Origin: Clostridium hydrogenum
GTDB lineage: Bacteria; Bacillota; Clostridia; Clostridiales; Clostridiaceae
DNA length: 64,000 nt
Assembly: GCF_021432385.1 (NCBI RefSeq)
Contig: NZ_JAEACT010000004.1
Coordinates: 1,050,001-1,114,000, forward strand
Direction of reading: 5' to 3'
Shown here: one piece after another, positions 42,805 through 51,394 of the stretch
Layout: each line of letters opens with the position of its first letter
Position numbering within the stretch: position 1 is the first letter of the stretch
The notes under the pieces: generated by a model
What the model was told of the DNA's origin: nothing
The model's database searches: none
What the model saw: the letters and a program-made list of their open reading frames with translations, nothing else
Made by a program: the position numbers and the translations under genes

Positions 42805-42926
42805 TTTCAAAAATTAAAAATAAATAATACCAAGCTGAAATTACAAAAACAAACCTTTACATGCATAAAAGAAGCCTTGATTGACAGACGAAAATGCAAT
42901 AACATAGAAATGTAGGAGAGATAGAT

Positions 42927-44564
42927 ATGATTTATGTGAGACTATTACAAAACATGGCAGTCACAGCGCTGGCAGCATATTTATACAATCAGCTTAATTT
43001 ATTTAAAAATTTCATAAAAGAGAAGCAAACTTTTAAAGATAAAATAATTATGTTTATATTTTTTAGCGTACTTTCAATTATTGGAACATATATGGGCATA
43101 AATGTTGGTGGAGATGCGCTTGCAAATACAAGACCAATAGGGGCTATAACTGCTGGATATATAGGTGGACCTATTGTGGGAGCGGTAGTTGGAATTATAG
43201 CTGGAGTGCATAGATATTTTAACGGAGGAGCAACTGCCATCGCATGCAGTATTTCTACTGTTCTTGAAGGAGTAATAGGTGGAATCTTTAGAAGAATGGC
43301 TAAAAATAACGAAATTAAACCTAAAGATGCTTTTGTGGCCAGCATTATAGCTGAAATAGTTCAAATGATAATTATAATTTTAATTGCTAAACCGTATTCC
43401 TATGCAGTTGATTTAGAAAAAATCATTGCTATTCCTATGATAGTTATAAATTCTATTGGAACAGCTATATTTGTGAATATAGTAAAAAACGCCATGGACA
43501 ATTACAATAAATTAGGTGCTATTCAAGCTCAAAAAGCATTAAATATAGCAAAAAAGACTATTGAATACACTAAAAAAGGAATAAACAGCGAGACATCTAT
43601 GAAGATATCAGAAATTTTATGTAAGATGGCAAATGTGAGTGGTGCTGTTATTTCCATGAAGGACGGGGTCTTTTCATATTATGGTGAAAAAATTGATGAG
43701 AATGATTTAAAAAGTAAAATTAATGATTTTTATTTGAAATCAGATGTAAATACATATTCAATTGAAAATCAAGCAAAAAATTACAATTTCTTTTTTGCAC
43801 CTATTACTATAAATAATAAAATTGATGGTGTTATAGGAATGGAATTAAAGGATTCCAAAAGTGTTAATGAATATTTTGGCGAATTTTTAAGTGAACTTAG
43901 CAGTCTTTTATCTATGCAGATGGAATTATTTGAATTAAATGAGAAGGTTACAATTTTAAAGGATTCAGAGCTTAAGGCTTTAAGGGCACAAATTGAACCT
44001 CACTTTTTATTTAATACCTTGAATACCATAGCTTCTTTTTGCAGAACCAACCCTTTAAAAGCAAGGGAACTTATAATAGATTTATCAAATTATTTCAGAA
44101 AATCACTTAATAAAGGTGAATTTGTGGAGCTTGATGAAGAAATAGAGATGCTTAATTCGTATATATCCATAGAAAAAGCACGATATGGTGATAGGTTACG
44201 TGTATATTTTTATATACAAAAGGATATAGGTAATTTTAAAATTCCATCTTTTATAATTCAGCCTATCATAGAAAACTCTATAATACATGGTGTACTAAAA
44301 AGAGCAGATGGAGGAAAAGTAATTGTAAAAGCTGAAAAAGCTTTAGACTGCATTAAGTTTACAATAGAAGATAATGGAATTGGAATGAATATTGAAAGAT
44401 ACAATGAAGTAGTAAATAATTGGCCAGGCACTGGGCTTAGAAATGTAAATTCTAGATTGAAACTGTTATATAATAGCCACGGTCTTTTAATGTCGAGTTC
44501 AGAGGATAAAGGAACAACTGTTATATTCAAAATACCTATGAAGGAAGTGCATAAGGTTGAATAA
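42927..44564 (+). CDS. lytS: LytS-type sensor histidine kinase
   Basis: A 545-residue membrane sensor. The 5TM-5TMR_LYT domain fills residues about 1-190, with GGDALANTRPIGAITAGYIG and GVHRYFNGGATAIAC as family marks. A GAF-like region (about 220-330) follows. The kinase has H359 in LRAQIEPHFLFNTLN and an ATPase domain with PIIENSIIHG and DNGIGM. It phosphorylates the adjacent LytR-type regulator, and its stop codon overlaps the regulator's TTG start. By comparison with BtsS it may sense extracellular pyruvate. Because the partner gene is interrupted, the pathway may be broken. Confidence 0.93.
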   Translation: MIYVRLLQNMAVTALAAYLYNQLNLFKNFIKEKQTFKDKIIMFIFFSVLSIIGTYMGINVGGDALANTRPIGAITAGYIGGPIVGAVVGIIAGVHRYFNGGATAIACSISTVLEGVIGGIFRRMAKNNEIKPKDAFVASIIAEIVQMIIIILIAKPYSYAVDLEKIIAIPMIVINSIGTAIFVNIVKNAMDNYNKLGAIQAQKALNIAKKTIEYTKKGINSETSMKISEILCKMANVSGAVISMKDGVFSYYGEKIDENDLKSKINDFYLKSDVNTYSIENQAKNYNFFFAPITINNKIDGVIGMELKDSKSVNEYFGEFLSELSSLLSMQMELFELNEKVTILKDSELKALRAQIEPHFLFNTLNTIASFCRTNPLKARELIIDLSNYFRKSLNKGEFVELDEEIEMLNSYISIEKARYGDRLRVYFYIQKDIGNFKIPSFIIQPIIENSIIHGVLKRADGGKVIVKAEKALDCIKFTIEDNGIGMNIERYNEVVNNWPGTGLRNVNSRLKLLYNSHGLLMSSSEDKGTTVIFKIPMKEVHKVE

Positions 44565-45330
44565 AATAAAATGTATTCTTGTTGAAGATGAAATTCCAGC
44601 CATGGATGAGCTGCAGTTTATACTCAATGAATATAAAGATATTGAAATTGTTAATAAATTTTATGACGGAAAAACTGCTGCTGATTTTATAAAAAAAGAA
44701 AGAACTGATGTAATTTTTGTTGATATTAATATTCCGGTATTAAATGGAATGGAACTGGCAAAAATGATTAAAGCGTTTGATGAGAACATTGCTATAATAT
44801 TTGTTACAGCCTATGACAAATATGCAATATCCGCCTTTGAATTAATGGCACTCGATTATATTTTAAAACCTTTTGATGAAAATAGAATTTAAAAAACAAT
44901 TCAGAGGTTAAGAAAGTATATGAAGCTTAAAAAAAATAATATTAACAATATAGAAAACGAAATAGAACAAATTATAAAGAAATATGATAAGAACAATATT
45001 TCAACTATCAATAAAATACCTTGTATTAATAATGAAAAAATTATTCTAATAGATACAAGTGATATATTTTTTTGCTATATTGCAGATGATAAAACTTGTG
45101 TGAAATTGAACAACAAGGTATATATAACAACAAATACACTAAGTGAAATTGAAGAAAAAACAGGTTTTTTTAGAACCCATAGAAGTTATCTTGTAAACTT
45201 AAATAAAATTACTGAAATATATTCGTGGTTTAATGGAACCTATAAGTTAATAATGAACGATCATGATAAATCCGAAGTGCCAGTAAGCCGTGCCCACGTA
45301 AAAGAATTTAAAGAGGAAATCCAGCTTTAG
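44557..45330 (+). pseudogene. lytR: LytR-type response regulator interrupted by an in-frame stop
   Basis: The receiver domain (residues 1-111) has D56 in VIFVDINIP and the lysine in LDYILKPF. It stops at TAA 44890-44892. Translation continues in the same frame with KTIQRLRKYMKLKK and a complete LytTR DNA-binding domain, including FFCYIADDKTCVKL, GFFRTHRSYLVNL and VPVSRAHVKEF, to 45330. One base change, GAA to TAA, would explain the break; intact relatives read DExRI-E/K-KTIxR. A frame at 44920-45330 could restart at ATG 44920 but has no strong ribosome binding site. The intact protein would be 257 residues. Confidence 0.85.
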
Positions 45331-45485
45331 TAAATTCTATGTTCTTCGCTAACATTACAATGAATAGCATCCATATAAACTATAGGATATATGTCTTCTA
45401 GCGTTCTGTTTTGCCAAGCAATTGCGGTATCCATTACCTTGTCTGTAATCTTAGATATCATTGCAGGTGAAATATCAACACCTTA
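45327..45485 (-). pseudogene. IS256-family transposase fragment
   Basis: Minus-strand translation reads GVDISPAMISKITDKVMDTA, then IAWQNRTLEDIYPIVYMDAI and HCNVSEEHRIY-stop. This matches the IS256/Mutator catalytic region, in which the MDA aspartate belongs to the DDE triad. Only about 52 codons remain, without ends or inverted repeats. It touches the 3' end of lytR. The stretch 45486-45570 beyond it is unassigned. Confidence 0.75.
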
Positions 45486-45569
45486 CAATTATTTTGCATG
45501 CTTTGTAGCTGCTGTTACGCATGATCTCTATTTTAAGGACTTCGTGAAATTTACCTTTAAGAAATAAAA

Positions 45570-45600
45570 AAAGCGCTTCCAAATCATTGGAAACGCTAAA
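45570..45600 (-). terminator. Terminator downstream of the small membrane protein
   Basis: AGCGTTTCCAA pairs with TTGGAAGCGCT on the minus strand around a four-base loop and is followed by TTTTTTTA. Confidence 0.85.
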
Positions 45601-45621
45601 AATACCACGTTTAACTTACAT

Positions 45622-45993
45622 TTAGTCTTTTTTTAATAATTTACCATTAAATAATAATCTAAAATATTTTAATAAATATATTACTATCATTGCAATGAAT
45701 AATACATCTTTTATAATAAAAGGTATGTTTATATAAAAATATAAAATATCACTCACAATTAAAAACAAAACGTCAAAAAAAATGATTTTGTTTTTATATT
45801 TTTTATTTTCTATAGAATTATTTTTTATTACTAATAAAACACCACCTATTAAAGCACATAAAATCCAAAAATATTTCATATCCTTAAACAGGTTAAAAGA
45901 TCTAATCGAACATGCCAAAAAAACATAAGCAAGTACCGAAATTAACCTAAACCTCGAAAAATCTGCAATTTTTAATCTATTCAAAATTGACAT
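45622..45993 (-). CDS. Small four-helix membrane protein, possible immunity partner
   Basis: A 123-residue protein from ATG 45993 (AAAGGTG upstream). Four hydrophobic segments alternate with basic loops (NNSIENKKYKNK in the middle), and the C-terminus is KYFRLLFNGKLLKKD. No family is recognised. It lies about 24 bases after the secreted glycine/alanine-rich protein gene and ends at a terminator, so the two form an operon. Small basic membrane proteins in this position often protect producers against their own bacteriocin; this is inference from context. Confidence 0.65.
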   Translation of the reverse strand: MSILNRLKIADFSRFRLISVLAYVFLACSIRSFNLFKDMKYFWILCALIGGVLLVIKNNSIENKKYKNKIIFFDVLFLIVSDILYFYINIPFIIKDVLFIAMIVIYLLKYFRLLFNGKLLKKD

Positions 45994-46017
45994 ACACACA
46001 CACCTTTTAATTGATTA

Positions 46018-46701
46018 TTAATAATTTCCATCAGTATAGTTAGGAAAACCACCATTCCAATTAATACCTATATAAATGCCTTGGTCATTAACTTCTGCTT
46101 GTATAATAAGATAGCAAAGGCGAGCTAATGCACTTGCTCCTAGAACATCAAGTACAACTCCTATAACAGTTCCAACAGGTCCACCCATTAAAGTAGCTAA
46201 TCCATCTAAAGCAGCTGCTAAAGCTTCAGGACCAGTTTCTGCTGCCGCAAATAAGTATGCATTTACATCTTCGTTGGAAAAATATACTTTCCAATTAGAA
46301 ACATATACATTTGGACTTATTACTTTACTTTTGCTTTGTGAAGAAATATTAATTGATTTTCTTTGTTGAGCAAAAGCTAACATTTTTTTTAAATTATTAA
46401 CATCAGAATCGTTTAATGAATATTTTATTTTTGCATCAGCTATGGAGTCTTTTAAAACTAATTTGCCGTTTTTATCAAACTTAAAATCCTTTAGTAATCC
46501 ACTATCAGCCATTTTCTTCATAGAATTTCTAGCTTCTGAAGATATCTTAAGATTAGATAAATTTGCAGATGAAGAAGGCAAATTACTTAAAGAAGGTAAA
46601 TTGCTAACACTTTTAGCAAAAGCTAAATTTGACGTAGTTAAAGTTAATGTTCCTACTAAAGCTACCGCACTTATGCCCTTAAAAAAATTTTTCCTTACCA
46701 T
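46018..46701 (-). CDS. Secreted protein with a hydrophobic Gly/Ala-rich C-terminal region
   Basis: A 227-residue protein. The signal peptide MVRKNFFKGISAVALVGTLT ends near AFA-K29. A serine/leucine/asparagine-rich region with repeats SNLPSLSNLPSS follows, then a charged helical stretch. A hydrophobic segment of about 60 residues comes next: YLFAAAETGPEALAAALDGL, then MGGPVGTVIGVVLDVLGASA. The tail is short and aromatic (YIGINWNGGFPNYTDGNY). I do not recognise the family. A processed, membrane-active C-terminal peptide is possible, given the small membrane gene next to it. It has its own promoter at 46791-46819. Confidence 0.75.
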   Translation of the reverse strand: MVRKNFFKGISAVALVGTLTLTTSNLAFAKSVSNLPSLSNLPSSSANLSNLKISSEARNSMKKMADSGLLKDFKFDKNGKLVLKDSIADAKIKYSLNDSDVNNLKKMLAFAQQRKSINISSQSKSKVISPNVYVSNWKVYFSNEDVNAYLFAAAETGPEALAAALDGLATLMGGPVGTVIGVVLDVLGASALARLCYLIIQAEVNDQGIYIGINWNGGFPNYTDGNY

Positions 46702-46790
46702 GTTTTTAACACTCCTTTTATTTATCTTAAGGTAAATTTAATGTTGACTTTATCAAAAATGTAATTTACTCCAAAATCACCCTTTAGCCA

Positions 46791-46819
46791 ATATTACCAT
46801 ACTTTTTCTTGACTTGCAA
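46791..46819 (-). promoter_or_regulatory. Promoter of the secreted-protein operon
   Basis: TTGCAA (46819-46814), 17 bases and TAATAT (46796-46791) lie about 90 bases before the start at 46701. Confidence 0.6.
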
Positions 46820-47084
46820 GTAAATATTTGTTTTACATTTAAATATAATAGCAATACATATACAGCTTTATAAAGATATCATCCTAGTATTGTATTAACT
46901 GATTTTACTAAGTTTATATCTAAAATAACATCAAATATCAACATCATACCTATCATCATTAATACTTCACATATTTTTTTTACTTTCGTTTAATCTTTCA
47001 CTTTTTATTACAACATATAAGTCCAAATTTAATATGTACTTGTCCGTTTACTTAGGGTATTTTTTCAAACTATCTACATAAAAA
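46820..47084. other. AT-rich intergenic region with no recognised feature
   Basis: Between the secreted-protein promoter and the CBS gene terminator I see no open frame with a ribosome binding site, repeat or structured RNA. Confidence 0.5.
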
Positions 47085-47116
47085 AACTTCATGAACAATA
47101 AATCTCATGAAGCTAG
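47085..47116 (-). terminator. Terminator of the CBS-domain gene
   Basis: CTTCATGA pairs with TCATGAAG, and on the minus strand the stem is followed by TTTTTTT. Confidence 0.75.
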
Positions 47117-47135
47117 CTATAAATTCTTTTATTAT

Positions 47136-47546
47136 TTAAACACAACTAAATTTCTTACTTTCAGCATACTTTTCACAATTCACTATATCACTTTTTTTAA
47201 TTACACCTATAAATATATTATTATCATCCACAACAGGGACAAAATTTCTACCATCCATAATTAAGTCATCAACATTATAATCTATGTTAACAGCTTTATC
47301 TGCCATAGATTTCACCATATCTACTATTCCAATTTTATTTGAATCTTCAAATTTAATTTTTAAACTTTCCATTTTAGAAATTAAATCTTCCTTAGAAACA
47401 GTTCCAGCATATGAACCTTTATCATCTAATATTATGATTTGCGTACATTCATAGTGCTTCATTTTTTCCAAAACTTGTCTAACTGTAGAAGTTAACTTTG
47501 CGCATACTAGTTCCCTTTTTAAAGTTAAGAAAAATGCTACACTCAT
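47136..47546 (-). CDS. CBS-domain-pair protein
   Basis: A 136-residue protein made of two CBS motifs: VRQVLEKMKHYECTQIIILD then GSYAGTVSKEDLISKM, and VDDLIMDGRNFVPVVDD then IFIGVIKKSDIV. Such stand-alone Bateman modules bind adenine nucleotides or S-adenosylmethionine and regulate partners by contact. No catalytic domain is attached and no partner gene is adjacent. GAGG precedes the ATG at a somewhat long distance. Confidence 0.88.
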   Translation of the reverse strand: MSVAFFLTLKRELVCAKLTSTVRQVLEKMKHYECTQIIILDDKGSYAGTVSKEDLISKMESLKIKFEDSNKIGIVDMVKSMADKAVNIDYNVDDLIMDGRNFVPVVDDNNIFIGVIKKSDIVNCEKYAESKKFSCV

Positions 47547-47828
47547 TACTATTAACCTCTTTCCTATGCGAAATTAATTTTTTATCTCTATTTCTATTAT
47601 ATGTAGCATTTTTAATTTTTTCAATGCATATTTTAATAATTTATCATTTTGTTAACACTTTTTTTATTAAATTATTAAAGTTTTGCATTTTTCCTAGTAA
47701 CATATTGTACAGAAATGATGCTCATATTTTTTTAAATCCTTTCTTTCAATAAATAAGTATAAGCCTGTTCCTTGGGATAAGGCTAAGAAAAAAACTTAGA
47801 AAATTTAACTGCTTATATACATTTTTTT

Positions 47829-48040
47829 AATTCACAATTCACAGTTCACAATGCACAATGAAGGATGATTTACCTTCCTTTCGACAGGTAAATCTTAAAT
47901 TTAAATAGTATAAGCCTCGCTTAGCACCATAAATGGTGCTATTGCGAAAGCAATAAAAAAATCAAATTTAAGATTTTCTGTAACAAAGCGGAAGAAAATC
48001 ATCCTTCATTGTGAATTGTGCATCGTGAATTGTGAATTGA
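47829..48040 (-). repeat. Family-1 palindromic element I (ATTCACA arms, inverted core)
   Basis: The left arm is ATTCACA, ATTCACA, GTTCACA, ATGCACA, ATGAAGG; the right arm is CCTTC then ATTGTGA, ATTGTGC, ATCGTGA, ATTGTGA. The core runs opposite to element D: GATTTACC...GGTAAATC first, GGTGCTATTGCGAAAGCAAT in the middle, and AAGATTTTCTGTAACAAAGC then GGAAGAAAATC last. Matched arms and intact hairpins make it one of the best copies. Confidence 0.9.
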
Positions 48041-48045
48041 TTTAA

Positions 48046-48086
48046 TTCGCAATATTTAATATTTGTGCATAAAACAATTTTTGTGC
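48046..48086 (-). repeat. 40-bp flanking module, inverted copy
   Basis: The reverse complement GCACAAAAATTGTTTTATGC then ACAAATATTAAATATTGCGAA matches 21891-21930 with a few differences. It lies just beyond element I. Confidence 0.6.
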
Positions 48087-48096
48087 AACATCCACG

Positions 48097-49760
48097 TCAC
48101 ATCTTCATATATCCAGTACCATCAGCATTAATTCTATACAAGCTACCATCTTGTGTATAAAAATAAATTGAATTTCCTATTGTATAAATATCATCTATTA
48201 ACTGATTACAATCATATAGCTTAACTTCATTTGTACCATCTGCATTTGACTTATATAACGCATTGCCATAGGTATAGTATAAAAAGTTATTTGAACCACT
48301 TAAAACAGTTTCAGCAGTTCCTGTACCATCAGTTTTGCTTCTATAAATATAGTATAGACTTTCATTCTTTCTACCACTATAATATACCCAGTTATTGTCG
48401 ATTGTGAATGGATAATAATCCCAAGCTGCGCCACAAGGAATTTGCAAGCTTGAAGAGCCATCTGTCTGCATCTTATTTATTCCAGAGCCTTCTTGCCTAA
48501 AATAAATACAATTACCAGATAAGTTGAAGGTTCCTTCAACAGCTAGCTGATTAACAATACATCATTACTTCCATCTAAATTCATTCTATGCCATGCATTA
48601 TCACTATTGTTTACATAATATATTTGGTTTTCTAAGATATAAAAATTGTAAATTCCATTACCTATTTTAACTGGATTGGTTCCATCTAAGTTTGCTTTGT
48701 ACAAACTATCGTCTTCTCCTGAACTATAATACATATTGTTTCCAGAAAAATTAACACAGTTTAAATTCTTTAAATTCAAATTTGTTACTCCAGATCCATC
48801 TTCATTTGCTCTAAATAAGTTAAACTTAGATAGATAATCTGAACTGTTTGTTCCGTAATAAATTTGGTTATTATATATATACAATGGGCCTCTTACATTT
48901 TGTAATATAGTTGTACTAGAATCCTCTGGAGTGCTATCTGCTTTAATGCTGCTTACAGTTCCACCGGCATTACAGTAAATATAATCTCCATCCATGGTAA
49001 ATTGCCCCTGAAAAACGCTAGTATCGCTTTGTCCGATTCTTTGAGCATCAGTGCCATCAACTTTCATTTTAGAAACGTATTCTCCTGGACCATTATAGTT
49101 ATGATAATATATATAGTCACCTTGTACATAAATTTCCTTAACCTGAACATCAGATACCTTATATGGTCCCGTACCATCTGACTGTACTTTGTACACTTTT
49201 CTATCTTCATTGTTAATAAAATAAATCCACCCATTATCTACACTTATATAACTTGCAATGTCTTTGCTTAATTTAAAATTGCCAGTTCCATCATTTTTAA
49301 TTTTATAGAGTCCATCTGAATTGCTGTAGTAAAGCCATTCCCCATCAGATGCAATTTGACCACCGTTTACTACATTAGCATTATTATTTACATTTTCATC
49401 TATGCTGAAGTTCATATCTACATCATTTAGTAAATTTTTATTATCACTTGAAGAAACATCTTTTGATATATCTAAAGTATAATTTTCACCTAAAGTATAC
49501 CCATCTTTTGGCGGGCTAATTAAAAGCTCACTATCACTGTTTCCTTTACTTATTGTAATCGGAACAGTTTTATGATCTTTGTCAAAAACCTGAATTTTAT
49601 TGTTTATAGTATCATCAATTTTAACTGGTTTATTAAATTTTATAGTCCACGTTTTATATTGCTGAACAACTTGATTATTTACAATTTGAGCATGTACTGT
49701 ACCTGCTTTTAAAAATGCTATACTAAAAGTAACTAACATTATTTTAGATACTTTATTCAT
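48097..49760 (-). pseudogene. Secreted SbsA-Ig/DUF5050 beta-propeller-like protein, frameshifted
   Basis: A signal peptide (MNKVSKIMLVTFSIAFLKAG, cut near VHA-Q) is followed by an SbsA/Big_5-like Ig domain (about 30-130) and many DUF5050-type repeats with the pattern W(I/L)YYxN...LYKxxxDGT. The first frame stops at 48543 after DGSNDVLLIS. The next repeats continue in another frame as VNQLAVEGTFNLSGN from about 48550 down to 48097, consistent with loss of one base near 48551. The intact protein would have about 550 residues. It was probably an extracellular or surface protein of unknown role. Sequencing error remains possible. Confidence 0.75.
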
Positions 49761-49865
49761 TTTTACTCCCCCTGTTACATAAATTACTAAATATAATTAT
49801 ATCATACATAAAAAAAAATATAAGTATTTTTATAAGTTACAGCTAAACAACATTTACTAAAACAA

Positions 49866-51380
49866 TCACCTTTCACTTAACAAATAGCTTGTAATTTTAG
49901 TATCATCTAATCCTACATACGTATCCGATTCATTTTTAACTGTTTTCAATTTAAATAAACTTACTTCATTTTTCTTCAAAGTAAACTTTATAGTAACAGT
50001 TTCATTCTTTGAGACAATATTTGTTGTAGTAATATATGGTACAGCTATTTTTCTAAGGATATCTATCTGCTCCTTGCTTGGAAACCTTGGCCTGCCCATC
50101 TGTTTCCATGTACCCCATGGATTTGCATGTTCCTCATTCACAGTATCTCTCTCTACAAACACATTTCCATTCTCAAATGGAATATCTATTTCATATTCCT
50201 TTTCTTCATCAGAATCTACTCCAAACCATTCATTCCAAGCTACAAATACTATGTCGTTTCCTTTCCTAGTTATAATAATGTGCTCATCCTTATACAAAAG
50301 TTCTTTTCCAAGCGCATTAAAGAAAGCAAATGAATAAAAGGTTGGCTTTGGTATATTATTTAATGCTACAAGTCCAAAACCTCCATGAAATTCTGATCTT
50401 GGAACATCAGCTTCCTCAAATACATCGCTGAAGGTCCAATAGGAAAATGAATTTACATAATCTCCAGCCTCACTTAAAACTCTACATATATAGGCAGCAT
50501 TAAAAGCTGTATCATGAACAGGATTTCGTGGATCATATGAAGTATTATATTCAGTTATGTGGAAAGGCAAACCTTTAAATTTAGTTCCATCTATGATTTT
50601 TCTTACACTTTTAAGTTCATCAAACATATGCTCTTGAGGAAAAATCTCCTGATAGGTAAAATGAGGAGTTTTTTCTCCCACATCCGCAGTATATGCATGT
50701 CTAGATACAAAATCTAAAGGCACTTTTTCTTTGTCACAAAACTCTAAAAAGTCCTTAATCCAGTAATCAGCACCTCCGCATATTGCAGGTCCGCCAACCT
50801 TAAAATTACTATTTACGCTTTTTACTGCCTCAGCAGTTATCTTGTATAGTTTAAAATACTCTTGTTTATCCGCCTTCTCCCAAAAACCAGGAAGATTAGG
50901 CTCATTCCACACCTCAAAAGGCCAAGTAAGCACCTCTTCTAAGCCGTACCTAGAAATAAAATGCTGCACTACTGCTTTAATAAGGTCGCTCCATTTTTCA
51001 TAATCCTTAGGCGGTGTTGTATTACCCTTCCAATAAAATATTGTTTGTGTCCCAGATGCCAATTTTTCAGGCATAAAGCCCAACTCTACAAAAGGTTTTA
51101 TTCCTAATTCTATATACGAATCAAAAATTCTATCAATATAAGTAAAGTTGTAAAATGGGATTGCTTTTCCATCTACTATATCTTCTCTATATATTCCAAT
51201 ATCATCGCATAAAAGTCCATGTCCTCTTATATATTTAAAATCTATGCTTTTTTTTACAAATTTTAAAGCATCAATATATTCTTTTTGAAGTGCAAGTCCA
51301 AGTCTCCCTGTTCCAACACAGAAATTCCATCTATCAAGAAACGTTTTTTCTGAGTTCTTTGGCACTATTATTTTATTCAA
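49866..51380 (-). CDS. GH39 beta-xylosidase
   Basis: A 504-residue glycosidase from TTG 51380, which has AAGGAGG seven bases before it; the ATG at 51407 lies inside the previous gene. The N-terminus [20 protein letters not shown] matches GH39 xylosidases. The acid/base glutamate is in [13 protein letters not shown] and the nucleophile glutamate in [12 protein letters not shown]. No signal peptide, so it acts on imported xylo-oligosaccharides. It is the last gene of the xylan cluster, overlapping the GH52 gene. Confidence 0.93.
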   Translation of the reverse strand: MNKIIVPKNSEKTFLDRWNFCVGTGRLGLALQKEYIDALKFVKKSIDFKYIRGHGLLCDDIGIYREDIVDGKAIPFYNFTYIDRIFDSYIELGIKPFVELGFMPEKLASGTQTIFYWKGNTTPPKDYEKWSDLIKAVVQHFISRYGLEEVLTWPFEVWNEPNLPGFWEKADKQEYFKLYKITAEAVKSVNSNFKVGGPAICGGADYWIKDFLEFCDKEKVPLDFVSRHAYTADVGEKTPHFTYQEIFPQEHMFDELKSVRKIIDGTKFKGLPFHITEYNTSYDPRNPVHDTAFNAAYICRVLSEAGDYVNSFSYWTFSDVFEEADVPRSEFHGGFGLVALNNIPKPTFYSFAFFNALGKELLYKDEHIIITRKGNDIVFVAWNEWFGVDSDEEKEYEIDIPFENGNVFVERDTVNEEHANPWGTWKQMGRPRFPSKEQIDILRKIAVPYITTTNIVSKNETVTIKFTLKKNEVSLFKLKTVKNESDTYVGLDDTKITSYLLSER

Positions 51381-51394
51381 AATTGAATCCTCCT

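Noticed and set aside
45486-45569. Extension of the IS256 fragment
   Set aside because: The frame is closed by a stop and the sequence shows no transposase motif.
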